The notes under the pieces are model-generated. The model ran no database searches. It saw nothing but the letters and a program-made list of their open reading frames with translations, and was not told where the DNA came from. The position numbers and the translations under genes are program-made. Source: Zygnema cylindricum (lineage: Eukaryota > Streptophyta > Zygnematophyceae > Zygnematales > Zygnemataceae). Taken from it: a DNA stretch of 64,000 bases. Below are positions 26,295-38,704 of the stretch, one piece after another (position 1 is the first letter of the stretch; each line of letters opens with the position of its first letter). Location: contig JBBHKE010000805.1 of assembly GCA_037447655.1 (NCBI GenBank), positions 62,001-126,000 of the forward strand, given 5' to 3'.

Positions 26295-27006
26295 TTGGTC
26301 AGTCCAAATTTGATACGACCAGTGAATTCCTCCTTTGACGACATGGCTTCCTCGGAGGGGTCCATAGGAAGGATGCAATTTTGCTTCTCAGGTTTGAAAG
26401 ACACCATGTCCTTATCTCATTTCCTCATGCTTTATGAAACAAAAATGAGGGACTTAGCCTTTCAATATCAAGACCGGTCCGACCTTAGGATCGCTTTCTC
26501 TCTCCTCGGCCGATACCTTCGGGGTTCGGCTCTCACATTTATACACGGAAGTATGAGAGTTTTTATCAAATGACAAAGCACTCTCCACCCTTTGCGGGAC
26601 TGCCAGCCGTTCCCGGCCAGGTAGAAATTCCCTACCTGGTGGTTGTTCCAGCAATATTAGACGTTCATGGGGATGAGCTATATCCAACCATCCTGGAAAT
26701 CCCTCAGCAGTATGCTGCGGCTGCCCATGCGGTTGTTCTAGCTAGACCTAGAGGATTAATTCTTTTACGTGACCCGCTATCGGTGATGTTCGATTTTATC
26801 TAAGAAGAATACCGGATGCAAAATCTAGATCAGGTTAAGGAGTTGATGAACTTCAAACGTAGGCCGGGTGAGACTGCCCTTGCTTTACGAGCTCGAATGA
26901 AAACCCTTCGAAAAGCCTAACCAGACCTTATGTCCGATGTAGAGGCTGTCCAGAAATTCGTGGGACAGTTTCCTCCTCAATCGAAAATTATCATTCAGAC
27001 TCATCT
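26295..27006 (+). pseudogene. Gag-like N-terminal fragment of the split-repeat element
   Basis: The frame from 26295 encodes 92 residues with a gag-like helical pattern (FCFSGLKDTMSLSHFLMLYE, then ALTFIHGS) and stops at 26571-26573. A second frame from 26570 adds 77 residues, and a third after 26803 reads RPGETALALRARMKTLRKA before a stop. The Copia element at 27007 interrupts the reading, which resumes at 34837. Gag assignment rests on position ahead of the zinc knuckle and on general character, since gag sequences are poorly conserved. Confidence 0.5.
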
Positions 27007-27761
27007 TGCAACTCTGAGACCTCCATAGGACCTCAGAGTAAGCACCTCACACAAAGCCTCTAGGATAACCCTGACCCCTTTATATTTCAGCACGAATAAC
27101 TACCACCCTGGCAAGAAAAAACTCTGATCACCCTCACCCTTGTGAAGGCAAGACTCCCCTGAGTCCATGCATTAAGAATCTCTGAATTTGCTCCCCTGAG
27201 CAGTATGTTATGGAGGGTCAAAGTTGACTTTTTGTACAAAAGCTCTCTGGGCAAGAGGGTCCTATCTACCAATTTTTCTAAGTCCTATCTCTCTCATAAA
27301 CTCTATCTACTGATGTACGAAACCAATCACATTACTCTTCGGTACACAGAAGTAGAGCTGTCGGTGTACTTTCTGTACGGATACTGTACGACATGGCCTA
27401 AATCTCGACACGTGGTATATCCGGATTTGCTCCCTTAATCCCCGGAGATGCCGCGATCCAATGTCATTCTGCCACGTGTCATCCGATGTGGCGATAACAA
27501 AAAACCGCAGAAATCCTCTTCCGTGATCTCGACATTCATTCTGGTCGTCCGATTTAAATGCAGATTTAATCGTAGCCGTAATAAATACTTGCGCAGTATT
27601 CGTTTCGTTATCGAAACAAATGCGCGGTACTTGTTTCTTGTCTGTACATTAATCTGTACTTTTACATAACCGAATCTATGTATCCAGTAAATAGTTTCCG
27701 TTAAATGAATTTGTCAGCGTAAAAATGTTTATGTAATTAACAAACTGTATGTAATCTAACA

Positions 27762-27849
27762 GTTGTCATAGACTAAATGGATAGAGCTACCGGCTATCGG
27801 CAGATCAGACGGCCGGTAGGTACCAGGATCAAACTCTGGTTCCGACAGC
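27762..27849 (+). other. tRNA-like module in the Copia LTR (copy 1, 3' LTR)
   Basis: GTTGTC at the start can pair with GACAGC at the end. There is an A-box-like AAATGGATAGAGC and a T-arm with stem CCAGG/TCTGG around ATCAAAC, followed by TTTT. It is antisense to the retroelement. A 5' to 3' reading gives no clear anticodon assignment. Confidence 0.55.
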
Positions 27850-27992
27850 TCTACTTTTAGTAAATTAGTAAATCAACTAATTTACTACTGTAAACAAACT
27901 AATCTACTACCCGTAAATCTTAGGATAGCATAGGCAACCATGGCTCTAGCTTCATCTCCGACTTTCAGTGACTGCAACAAGTGTGGGAGTTG

Positions 27993-29320
27993 TGTTGTTC
28001 TTTGGTCTAAAATAGACCGCAGAAGCGACCCAAACTATCACGCAAAAAGCTAAGCAAAAATAGGTTGACGAACAATCATTTGAAATGCATCCTCCATATG
28101 CGTACACAGACGCAACAAACAACATTTAGGGTTTCATAGAATAATCAACATAAATAAACCCTATGACAACATCTAAGGTTTGATGGAATAATCAACATAA
28201 GCAAACCCTAGGACAAATGCATAAATAATGCATATGAAACAAACATAAAATAACATAAATAAATAATAACAAAAAGAGTGCAATCTCACATAAACATTAA
28301 ATAAAGAAAAGTATACCAATAAACACATTTACTCAAATGCATGACCTAATCGGCAACCCTAAAAGTTTACATCTTCGGTCCCCACTTTACTAACAAGCAT
28401 TGATGATTTCCTAATGAAGCTCAAATCTATATATACATTTGTGAGCTGTCAACAAATCGCTACGTGTCAAATTAACCAACGTAACTTCCACTAAATATTA
28501 TTTAACGATAATAACCTACTACGACAAATAATCCTAACTGTAAGTGTACACTTGAGAGTCGACCAATCATAAGAGTACACTTGTTTGCAAGTACGACACT
28601 ACATGCACATAAATTAAACTGTCGAAACCCTAATTGACCACATAACTAATTAACGCCATAATCAACTCTATTTTATTAATACACATAGGACAAACCAATG
28701 TTGTTTCAAATATTTACAGGTACACACAATCTCACAAAATCGTATGCTGACTCATGCTGAGTCACTCAACGAAACTCCTCAATTTTTGTCAAACAATCCG
28801 GAACGTCCAAATATAAATATCGTGTGATTGACGCGATTTCGCGTCACTTCTACAGCAAAATCTCGGCGGCCTATATCCGCCGTCCGTCGCTCTTAATCGG
28901 CACCCTCGATGTCGCGCCGCGTGGTAATAAAAATCCAATTGAAATCTGCGCGTGTCGTCAAATATCTTACGAATGTCGCGAAGCGAATTCAAGTCCACTT
29001 GCCGAAATAATTTATCGTACAGCCGAAATGTTTTCCGTACCTCAAACGTGTCCTTTGTAATAAATACGCTTGTCACATATTGTTTCGTACGCCATGCGTA
29101 CATTTTCACACACTTCGAATATTAAACGTCGGATCACTTCGCGATCCACCGTCCATTTCCTATCACATTTCGCGCCACTCAATTACTCCATTAATTTGAC
29201 GTGTACATTTAATTCCCCAATCCATAAATCCTTTCGAACCTCCACAATATATATCAGATAATTACATACGCACGCAAACATGCGTACGCAGATACGAAAC
29301 TTAATCTTCCAAAAAGAACA
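27993..29320. mobile_element. Solo-LTR-like insertion, copy 1
   Basis: Starts TGTTGTTCTTTGG and ends CCAAAAAGAACA, with the 5-bp duplication AGTTG (27988-27992, 29321-29325). The empty site is seen in the other Copia LTR near 34730-34745. TG...CA ends with a 5-bp duplication and no coding content fit a solo LTR. The reverse complement of the whole unit recurs at 39958-41314. Confidence 0.75.
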
Positions 29321-29530
29321 AGTTGAAGAGAGAAGTTAGAGGCAGACTGCCTTGGCTTCTTTTCTGTATTTTATTTTAGACTTCGAAAATATTAAACTAT
29401 CTATCAACTTCTACACTCCCCTTATTTTCTAGTCAATCTTAGATTTCAGACCACACTTCTCCTTCCAGAAAATTAGCTTAGGGGAAGGCACAGGTTTGGT
29501 CATCATATGTGCTACCATCTCGCTATTTGG

Positions 29531-30809
29531 TCAGTACTTTAAACTGATTATTTTGTTTTCTACTTTCTCTCTAACAAAGCTGAGTCTAATGTCCATGTGT
29601 TTGGCTTTAAAATGATGTTTAGGATTGGCAGAAATAGCGATTGCTGCCTGATTATCACGAAAAATTTTATGCACACCACTTTTAAGGTAACCAAGCTCAC
29701 CAAGCAAAAACTTGACCCACATCAATACTTTTACAGCAGAACAAGAGGCTATATACTCAGCCTCCATAGTGGACTGAGCAATAACCTTTTGCTGTTTGCT
29801 ACTCCAACAGCAAGCCCCATCACCCATATATAATACATATCCAAAAGTACATCTCCTCATCGGAGCATCACCATAACTGGCATCATTCGAAGAAGTGATG
29901 TTAGTATTCTCCTCACCCAAATGCAACCATAAATCTATAGTTTCTATCAAATATCTAAGGACTCTCTTAGCTGCCTCCCAATCCCTCCTAGTGGGAGCAT
30001 TTAGACTTGTACTCAGCACTCCTACAGCTGCAGCTAAATTCGGCCGTGTACAATTCATAAAATAGATTAGACTTCCCACTACTTGCCTCTAAGGAATAGT
30101 CTGCATGAACTTCCGTTCTTCAAGAGATAATTCCTCGTCCAAGACTATGACTCCTTCTTCCTCACTCCCCTCACTTGCCTTCTTTAACTCCATTGGAGTT
30201 GTACAACTATTAGCTTTATCCATCTGAAATTTTTCAAGCATGTTCCCTATTGCTTCCTTTTGAGTCAATCTTATAATCTTTCTTTTTCAATCTCTTTCTA
30301 CTTGAATTTCCAAAATATATTTTGCTTCCCCCATATCCTTCATTTCAAATCTCCCCTTAAGATCGGTTTTTCAGTTTATTAATTTTTTCCATTGATTTAC
30401 TTAAAACAAGTAAATCATAAACTTAAATTGCAATAAATATAACACCTTCTTCATCTTCAAAAACATAGATTCAGTGATCTGAGCTTATCCGGATATATCC
30501 CACATCGGTAAGAAACTCATCAAGCTTCTTATTCCACTGTCGAGGTGCGTGTTTCAAACCATAAAGAGATTTAATCAGCCGGCATACCTTACTCTCCTCT
30601 CCTTCCTCCACAAACCCTTCGGGTTGTCGCATGAAGATATCCTCTTCCAATTCTCCATGCAAAAAGGCTGTCTTGATGTCCATCTGGTGCACCTCTATGT
30701 CTTGCGCTGGTGCTAAACGGAGAAGTATGCGGACGAAGGGAAATCTGACGACCGCGGCAAAGGTTTCCTCGTAGTTGATTCCTTCTTTCTCTCTAAATCC
30801 TTTTGCCAC
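29531..30809 (-). pseudogene. Copia copy 1 reverse transcriptase and RNase H remnants
   Basis: 30471-30809 encodes the RVT_2 start of Copia reverse transcriptase (EVHQMDIKTAFLHGELEE, then LYGLKHAPRQWNKKLDEFL). At about 30420 the catalytic motif reads I-A-I-stop-V-Y-D-L, so the tyrosine of YVDD is a stop and the first aspartate is changed. 29531-30079 encodes Copia RNase H (SNDASYGDAPMRRCTFGYVL, MEAEYIASC). Not functional. Confidence 0.9.
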
Positions 30810-31986
30810 TAATCGGGCTGTGAAACGCTCAATGGTTTATCCGGGTTCAGTTTTAATTTGAAAACCCACTTACAACCGATTGGTTTTTGGTTAGGTGGAG
30901 AGTCCACCAGCTCCCAAGTATCGGCTGCCATAATTGAGGCCATCTCCTCATTGATGGCTGTCTTCCACCTGTTGTTTTCTGGACAAGTCATTGCCTCTCT
31001 ATAAGTTCGAGGTTCATCTTGATGAGATAGTTTTGTTACCTTGTTATTAACATGTTTATCTTGCAATCTTTTGCTACTTCTCCTTTCCCCCTCAAAATCT
31101 GTGGCCGGAATGGTTCTCGTGAATTCTTTCGAACAATCTCGACTTCTCCCCTTTCCTTTGATTCCGAATCGATTTCCATCACGGCTTCTGCTTTGTGTAG
31201 AGTTGTCACTGGAGTTTCCGCAGCCGAGTCCTTTTCGGTCTGATTTGTACCTGCAAGAATGTCATCTTCTCTAAAACTTGGATAGTTAGGAAGCTCAAAG
31301 TCATCGGAATTTTCTGACTCAAATCTGATTTTTACTGACTTTGTATACTTGAAAGGATCCACAGACTTTCCTTCATCCATAACTACTAGATGCTTTACTA
31401 AGATTATATCTTCCCATTTTAGATCATAAACTCTATATCCTTTAACATCCTCATCATATCCTAATAAGTATCTCGGTTTTCCTTTAGGATCTAGCTTCCA
31501 ATAAGACTGATCTGTATCTAGACTGAATACTTCACTGTCGAAAACCTTTAAGTGAGATATTTCTGGTTTTCGGCCGGTCAATCTCTCATAAGGTGTTTGA
31601 TCTTTTATTGTTGAGGTAAGAACTCTATTTTTGAGGTAATTAGCGTTGTTCATTGCTTTTGCCCAAAACCTTTTTCCTATCTTCTTATCCGACATCATAA
31701 TTCTAACACTATCACTTAGTGTCCTATTTAATCGTTCAGCTAACCCATTCTGTTCCGGGTTTTCTCGAAATGTCTTTTGGTGCTGAACTCCATCTTCCCT
31801 CCGAAAATCCTCAAACTGGTTAAAAGTATACTCTCCACCATTGTCACTCGTTACTCTCTTGATTGGAGTTTCATTGAGTTTTTCGCTCCTTGCTTTATAT
31901 TGTCTAAAACAATCCTGAGCTTCTGACTTGTTTTTCAAAAAATACACCCTGGAATACCAAAACCAATCATCAGTGATAGTCATCAT
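30809..31986 (-). pseudogene. Copia copy 1 integrase core and start of reverse transcriptase
   Basis: 31036-31986 encodes the rve integrase core and C-terminal part, with SDNGGEYTFNQF and NGLAERLNRTL supplying the second D and the E of the D,D-E triad. The first D (HTDIWGP) is in the preceding frame. 30809-31066 carries the lead-in to reverse transcriptase (TWELVDSPPNQKPIGCKWVF). Confidence 0.9.
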
Positions 31987-31992
31987 AAATCT

Positions 31993-32900
31993 CTACCCCC
32001 TCGATAAGGGTACTTTTGCCGGTCCCCAAATATCTGTGTGAACTAAATCTAGAATTTTTTCTCCCCTATAGGTGGCTGTTTTGGGAAAGGGCATTCTGTG
32101 TGCTTTAACTTGAGCACATCCACTACAATCACTTAGATTCTCACACTCACTCAACTCAATTCCTTCCACCACTCCCATCTTTTTCATGTCTCTTAGCTTA
32201 TCTAGATTCACATGCCCAAGCCTCTTATGCCACATCATTATATCATGAACACCAGCATAATAAAGTTTCTTCTTTTCATTGCTTAAAATCAGCCTAAACA
32301 TCCCTTGGCTACCTTTTTCAGCGGTGAAATAATTTTTTTCCTCAAAACTAGTAGGAAAGACTCCTTTCTTAGTGCTAGTATTAAAACCCTTATCATCTAA
32401 TACAGACGTAGAGATGAGGTTTTTTTTCAGCTCCGGAATAAACAATACATCAGAGAATGTAACTATGGATGTCTATCCTTCTACCAACACTTTTAGATCT
32501 ACCGATCCGACAAGAGTAGTAGTGACTATCCTCCCATCCTCGTACTCTATCTCTATGGTGGGAAACTTTCTTATCTTAGTGAACATGTGTTTATCCTTAC
32601 ACATGTGCATGGAGGCACCTGAATCTACAATCCAGCCTGCTTCACCTTTCAATCCATCGAAAGCACATTTCTGCTTTCGTGGAATTTCTACCTCGTTTGT
32701 CGCTTCAACCTCCTCATCCAATAGGAGCTCATCGTCCTCGTCTTCTGATTCCACCTCATGTACATGTGTCATAAGGGCCTTTTTCTTTCTTCTCGTGGTT
32801 CCACCGGTCTACCCCTCTTTTAACCGAAGCTCTGTTAGCTTAGTGCACTCCGCCTTAGAGTGCCCTGGTTTCTTACAAAAATGACATAAACCCTTGGGAG
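31993..32900 (-). pseudogene. Copia copy 1 zinc knuckle, protease and pre-integrase
   Basis: Order from the right: CCHC knuckle near 32875, an acidic stretch (ESEDEDDELLLDEE), the aspartic protease motif WIVDSGASMHMC, and the zinc-binding pre-integrase region with WHKRLGHVNLDKL and CSGC. The frame breaks at about 32470 between protease and pre-integrase. Confidence 0.88.
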
Positions 32901-33069
32901 CCCTTGGTTCGAACTCGTCGGTCTGATTTTTCTGCTCCCCCCCTCCCTAATTTCCAATCAGTATCCCGGAATCTTTGTTCCTCCAGTCGGTCCCAGGTGC
33001 CAAGGCTTGCCCACTCTTTCCTCCCCTTCGGATCTCAATTGTATTCTCCCGAACGAGAATCATTCCTAC

Positions 33070-33690
33070 CACTGAGTTCCATATCCATCTTCAGTCGAGC
33101 AAGTCCTTCACACGGATGACTATGTTCTCGAACTCATCGGGTAACTTCATCAGTAGACAGTTAACCTTTTCTTTTTCACTAAAATCTTTTCCAACACTCT
33201 CTAGCTCCATGAAGACTGTAGCAAGCTCATTGCAAAAATCCAACATCTTCCCCCCTTTGTATACATACTCCTTAACTTTCTGATCAGCCAACTGTTGTTG
33301 CTGAATCGTACCACTTCGGTACATCTCTATGAGAGCCATCCAAAGATCGGATGCCCTTTCTACCGACAAATGAGGACATGCAAGTCCTTGAGTAAGATGG
33401 CGGAGGAAGAAGTGCTTTGCCGCCATATTGTTGAAGTCCCATGTATCAGTATCATTCTCCTCGTTCCTCCAAATAGGTGACATGAATGCCGAACCAGTTG
33501 CTATTCGTGTGGTTGTCTCCTTCTCCTTTCATTTGTCCACCACCTCTCCTTCCTTTGTCTCTTCCGTCGAAGATGGATCTGCATCTCTAGTGAATCTGCC
33601 TCCTGTAAACCCTAGAGGTATTCGAAGACTGGATGGACGCCTCACCCGTCCACTCACTATTCCCCAAAACCGTTTCTCACATAGAGCTCC
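33070..33690 (-). pseudogene. Copia copy 1 gag
   Basis: UBN2-type Copia gag: DTWDFNNMAAKHFFLRHLTQ, ASDLWMALIEMYRSGT, MLDFCNELATVFMELESVG and LLMKLPDEFENIV. An in-frame stop lies upstream near 33529, and the frame is broken toward the zinc knuckle. Confidence 0.88.
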
Positions 33691-33764
33691 TATCATCATA
33701 CTTTCCCAGTATATTAAGCGAGCTGCATTGTATATGGGCACCCTAGATAGTGGGCCCATAGCCT

Positions 33765-34831
33765 CTAACTTGAGACCTCCATAGGACCTCAGAGTAAGCA
33801 CCACACACGCCTCTAGAATAACCCTGACCCCTTTGTCTTTCAGCACGAATAACTGCCACCGTGGCTAACAAAAACTTTGATCACCTTCACCCCTGTGAAG
33901 GCAAGACTCCCTGAGTCGATAGCAAAAAGAATCTCTGAATTTGCTCCCCTAAGCAATTACTTATGGAGGGTGAAAGTTGACCTTTTGTACAAAAGCTCTA
34001 TGGGAGAGAGGGTCATATCCACCAATTTTTCTAAGTCCTTTCTCTCTCACAAACTCTATCTACTGATGTACGGAACCAATCATATTACTCTTACGTACAC
34101 CGAAGTATAGCTGCCGGTGTACTTTCTGTACGGATACTGTACGACATGGCCTAAATGTCGATACGTGGTATATCCGAATTTGCTCCTTTAATCCCTGGAG
34201 ATGCCGCGATCTAATGTCATTCTGCCACGTGTCATCCGATTTGGCGATGACAAAAAACCGCCAAAATCGTCTTCCGTGATCTCGGCATTCATTCCGGCTG
34301 TCCGATTTAAATGCAGATTTAATCGTATCATTAATAAATACTTGCGCAGTATTCGTTTCACTATCGAAAAAAATGCGTGGTACTTGTTTCTTGTCTGTAT
34401 ATTAATCCGTACTTTTACATAACCGAATCTATGTATCCTGTAAATAGTTTCCGTTAAATGAATTTGTCAGCGTTGAAATGTTTATCTAATTATCAACCCG
34501 TATGTAATCTAACAGTTGTCATAGAGTAAATGGATAGAGCTAACGGCTACCAGCAGATCTGACGGCGGGTAAGAACCAGGATCAAATCCTGGTTCAGTTC
34601 TAATTTTAGTAAATTAGTAAATCAACTAATTTACTACTGTAAATCAACTAATCTACTCCCCGTAAATCTCAGGATAGCATAGGCAGCCATGCCTCTAGCT
34701 TCATCTCTGACTTTCAGTGACTGCAACAAGTGTGGGAGTTGAATAGAGAAAGTTAGATGCAGACTGCCTTCGCTTCTTTTTGTATTTTATTTTAGACCTA
34801 GAAAATACTAAACTAACCATCAATTTTTACA
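33765..34831 (-). repeat. Copia copy 1, 5' LTR
   Basis: About 1067 bp and uninterrupted; collinear with 27007-29415. It has a tRNA-like module at 34515-34600. The outer end is exact from the CATCT duplication; the inner end is approximate. Confidence 0.9.
34515..34600 (+). other. tRNA-like module in the Copia LTR (copy 1, 5' LTR)
   Basis: Same position as the module at 27762. A-box-like AAATGGATAGAGC; T-arm stem CCAGG/CCTGG around ATCAAAT; TTTT follows. The acceptor pairing is weaker than in the other LTR. Confidence 0.5.
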
Positions 34832-34836
34832 CATCT

Positions 34837-35452
34837 CAGTCAAACACACGGGCTGAAATTTACCTTTGAGGAAGCGGCTGTAAATGCAGTTAGGTATGAG
34901 ATGCTATCATCATGGTGGGATGCTCATGAAAATTCCGAATCTCAAGAAAACGAATTTGACCAATCCCCACCACCTTTGAGGAACAGGTGGCCTTCTAATA
35001 AGCCTCCAAAGACGCCGGCAATGGGAAACACGCCACTGAATTCTGGAGACCGAGTGTGTTTGCGATGTGGAAACACATGGCATGATGCCCGCATGTGCCC
35101 AGATAAGTTGGCCACATGCACCCATTGCCAGCAGAAGGGACAATACGTCCATCGCTGCCATGTTAAAGACCCTAATTTCTCTTATTAGAATCAGATTCAA
35201 AACGGTGGAATTCTCGCCCGTTCTGCAAAGCCGCTCTCTCCTCCTACGGAGACTGAGAAAGAGGCGACTTTGCTTAAGATCTCTCAACGAGGGAGGGAAA
35301 AAGCCGAGTTGCAAGTCATGATTGCCGCCATGATGAAAGAGCAATTTGCTTCCTTCATGGCCGAATTGAAACCCCTGTTCACGGGGATGGCAAGGACAGT
35401 TGTCCACATGCCATTGTTGGCTGGCCGAATCCCTCGGGATTCTACTATCTAA
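34837..35452 (+). pseudogene. Gag C-terminal part with zinc knuckle (split-repeat element)
   Basis: Continues the gag reading after Copia copy 1. At about 35061-35102 it encodes CLRCGNTWHDARMC, a CX2CX4HX4C zinc knuckle, and at about 35118-35159 a degenerate second one (CTHCQQKGQYVHRC). A proline-rich stretch precedes them. The frame stops at 35188; another frame continues to 35452 with KEQFASFMAELKPLF. Nucleic-acid binding by gag is inferred from the knuckle. Confidence 0.65.
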
Positions 35453-35581
35453 CAACGGACAGCTACTTTTGATAAGGGCTCGCCTGATCACAATTGGGAC
35501 GGTATACTACAGAATTCCCGTATTCCACTTAATTTCGAGAAAGAATCTCTTTCTCCTCTACCAAACACAACTTCCTCAATT

Positions 35582-36193
35582 GTGTTTGAAGCTCTCACCA
35601 TTCTAGATAGTACGATACATGATGCACATCGAGTCAAGGAACGACTAAGCAACCTTTCTGCCATGATTGATGAAGCCCCCAAGGCCTCTTCTGTTCCTAG
35701 TGAGGTTCCCAAAACCTCTCCCTTTGTTGATGAGTTCGCTGCAGGCGCCGCTTTGAGGGCATTGCAAATGAACCGTAGTCTTTCAGTTATTCAGTCGGTT
35801 ACTGCGGATGAGAGCCATGACCTTGATCCTCACATCAGTTTCCTAGACAAATCTCAAAAGTCCTTATCCGTTAATGGTGTTGCTCCTTCTCTCCCTCTCA
35901 TGGACACCGGAGCCAAACTCGTGATCCTAGGATCCGGATTTGCGCTCAAGCTTAGTCTGACCGCAGACAAGCTTCAAGCCACGGCTACTCGGCTTCTCAC
36001 TTCAGCCGGTACCATGGAGCTAGTGCTTGGAATCACCAAGGACCCTCTCACCTTTCGATTCCAAAACGGAACCCAGGGTGAGTCCGTGGAAGTTTCTCTC
36101 CGAGCATTGGTCACCAAATGCAACGACTACGAATGCTTAGTGGGACAGGATGTTATCTTCCGAATCGGTGGGGGAGTCCATATGCATGATTAG
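35582..36193 (+). pseudogene. Retropepsin-like domain (split-repeat element)
   Basis: A 203-codon frame. Near residues 100-112 it reads SLPLMDTGAKLVILGSG, with the DTGA active site of retroviral-type aspartic proteases followed by a hydrophobic strand. LVGQDVIFRIGG near the end resembles the C-terminal strand of such domains. No reverse transcriptase follows. The sequence from here to 36660 has a 129-codon frame (36266-36655) without a recognisable domain. The element may always have lacked pol, or lost it. Confidence 0.6.
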
Positions 36194-36662
36194 ACCTTCT
36201 CCTACCATCCCTCTTATTTTCCAGGACGCAAAATCTGCCTCCCTATTGTCTCGGCTCGCAAACCATTGCCCACCATGACACATTTGGCTTCCGCTCTCCC
36301 TGCATTTTCTAGTATCGACCTTAGGGAAGACAATTGCGACTCTCCTTTCCCAAAAAGGTTTTTTTCAGCCATCCCACCATTGGGAGATAGTTTCAATGAG
36401 CTCGGTTTTCCCACCTACTCGTGTCATCTTTTGGATACCGTCGACACCAAGGTCTCTCCACACATTCTCCATGTGGTGGAAAGCGATACTAACGCGATGT
36501 TGAGTGCGCAGAAGGTTTATACATGTACACATGGTCATATAGGGTTCCACATGGAGTGCCTCTCTCCTCCATTATCTTTCAACATTGCTGACCATTGCTG
36601 CCTATATTTCTGTCCCAGGGCCTCAGCTACGTTGACCAGCTCCTATACAGGCTAAGGAGCAA

Positions 36663-36901
36663 GGGGGGGGAATTATTGGTTCCACTCACTCTAGGGGAGT
36701 ATTCTTCCCCTTCTCTCTTTCCACTTCATTATAGGGGAGTATTCTTCCCCTTCTCTCTTTGGGTCATTTTCACCTTTATTCTTTCTCATGGTGTATATAT
36801 TTATTGACTTTTCATATTTAAGTTTGTTGGTATATATGTTTGTGAGCATGACTTTGCTGGTTGTGATGCATCTTCGCTTGCTTGTCGCTCATACACGACA
36901 G
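36663..36901 (+). repeat. Repeat A2 of the split-repeat element
   Basis: 239 bp starting with a run of G and AATTATTGG, ending CACGACAG. Near-identical to 38118-38355. It abuts B2 directly. Confidence 0.9.
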
Positions 36902-38117
36902 CTGTTATGTCGCTTCGTGTCGGTAGCTCGCACACACGATACCATGCTCGCACGCGCGATATTCGGCCCGCGCGCACAATATAATGCACGCACACGCGAT
37001 ATTATGAATGCACGCGCGATATTTCCCATGCACGCCCGGTATTTCTCACACACGCGCAGTATTTCACACGTACGCACAATATTTCGCATGCACGCACGGT
37101 TTAAAGCACGCGCGCGCGATATTTCACATGCACGCGCGGTTTAATGCATGCACGCGCGATTTTAGGCATACACGCACGATTTTGGCACGCGTGCATAGTT
37201 TTCGTTTGCACTTGCGATTTCACATAGGTTCATCTATTTATATGTTTCGGTGAAAAGTACTAATTTCTTGCTAGACGTTTCGTTTCGTGCGCAAGTACAC
37301 ACTTTTGGAGTATTTTGTGGGAAACCTTTTATTTCGTGCGTAGGTACTACGATTTCGAAGTATGGACGTGGAGTATCGTTTGGAGGCGAATCGCGATTTC
37401 CGGGCAACGCTTCGATACACCATTTATTTATATATTTAAGTCGCGAGCCCATGTAGGTTCGCGTGCACATGTAGTTAGGGAGGGTTTTTACCCTCGGATG
37501 GTGGATTTTGTCAGGCGTACGACAGACGATGTTGGTCGGCTATTGGCCAACATCTTAAGAAGTTTGATGCATGTAAAGTAGACTAGACGTAGGCTTATTT
37601 TGCTTAGGCCTAGCATAGCTCTTACTTAGCCTTATTCTCAAACTTAGAGAATTTAGCTTTTGTACAAGAATTTTTTCTTGGCCGCTGAGCTTCTCTTTTG
37701 CTCACTCTCACCGATTGCCTTCGTGTTTTTCTTCTCCTTGGTAGCTAGCTGTAGAGGCTAGATAGTGTAAGACTATTCTCCTTGTTTTTCTGCCCTCGTT
37801 TTTAATCCACACGGCCTAAGGCCACGTCCGGAAGGTTTCCCTCCAAAGTTTGTCATTTGGTGGAAGTGTGAGATTCGAGATCGCGAAGGAGCACATCTAG
37901 ACTTTGGTGTGCCTTCCTTGGGCAGCTTGACGGTTTGGTTGTGTGTGTGTGTCTTGTTTGTATTTCGGTTGGCTTGAAAGGAGTGTATTTTTGATCGGAT
38001 TTGGATTTTCCCTTGTTCCGGTTGGAATATTTCTTGCTTTGATGTTGTAAGGAGATAACTCTTGTAGAGAATGTGGTAAAGACCAGAGAGCCTAGTGGCT
38101 ACCTCTTGGCTTAGCAT
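36902..38117 (+). repeat. Repeat B2 of the split-repeat element
   Basis: 1216 bp, collinear with B1 without the hAT insertion. Includes the 20-bp tandem repeat (about 36927-37215). Confidence 0.9.
36927..37215 (+). repeat. 20-bp tandem repeat, copy in B2
   Basis: Same CACGCGCG-containing units as 22207-22500, with the same order of unit variants. Confidence 0.85.
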
Positions 38118-38355
38118 GGGGGCGAATTATTGGGTCCACTCACTCTATGGGAGTATTCTCCCCCTTCTGTCTTTCCACTTCATTATAGGGGAGTATTCTT
38201 CCCCTTCTCTCTTTGGGTCATTTTCACCTTTATTGTTTCTCATGGTGTATATATTTATTTACTTTTCATATTTAAGTTTGTTGGTATACATGTTTGTGAG
38301 CATGACTTTGCTGGTTGTTATGCATCTTCGCTTGCTTGTCGCTCATGCACGACAG
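38118..38355 (+). repeat. Repeat A' (terminal copy of A)
   Basis: 238 bp matching A2, starting GGGGGCGAATTATTGG and ending CACGACAG at the right boundary of the element. Confidence 0.9.
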
Positions 38356-38704
38356 TGTGCGGAGTACAAAAAAAAATTACACACTGCACGTTTACAGCCT
38401 GTGCGTATTGTTTTCCGTGAGCTGATTTCAGTACAGTGGCCGGCTCTCAAACACACGTGTCTTCACACATAACGTGTAGTAAAAACATTGGCCACATGTC
38501 GGCAAATGGGAAGACAAAAAAAGTAACCGCATTTATGTGCGACAGCGAAAGGTATTTTAGCGTTACGACACGTCGACAATGTGACGTACGAACATTATGA
38601 AGTCACAAAAATTGTACAGCGTGTGGAGAAACGCCTCAAATTGAAGCCGAGTGGAAGTTTCGCCTCATTTTGTGTACCACTTCATCTATCACATTGTAAA
38701 TTGT
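38356..38704. mobile_element. Right part of the split PIF/Harbinger-like element
   Basis: 38356-38410 continues the reverse complement of about 2150-2205, and 38615-38700 the reverse complement of about 1680-1780, so it rejoins with the part ending at 22181. It is then cut by Copia copy 2. Confidence 0.7.

Larger units (their letters stand above)
27007..29415 (-). repeat. Copia copy 1, 3' LTR (interrupted)
   Basis: About 1076 bp after removing the solo-LTR-like insertion and its duplicated AGTTG; collinear with the 5' LTR. It contains a tRNA-like module at 27762-27849. Confidence 0.92.
27007..34831 (-). mobile_element. Copia retrotransposon copy 1
   Basis: A complete but decayed element on the minus strand, flanked by the 5-bp duplication CATCT (27002-27006, 34832-34836). 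Its ends are TGCAAC and TTTACA on the plus strand. LTRs lie at 27007-29415 (enlarged by an insertion) and 33765-34831. Between them, in Copia order, are gag, protease, integrase, reverse transcriptase and RNase H. A purine-rich tract (minus-strand AAATAAGGGGAG) adjoins the 3' LTR at 29416-29427. Stops and frameshifts break all frames. Confidence 0.95.

Noticed and set aside
32372-32884. 170-codon plus-strand Ser-rich frame, and similar at 44049-44537
   Set aside because: Antisense shadow of the Copia protease region with its acidic linker.
34910-35491. 193-codon minus-strand frame
   Set aside because: Antisense of the zinc-knuckle region, with no domain of its own; the plus-strand CCHC motif is the real signal.
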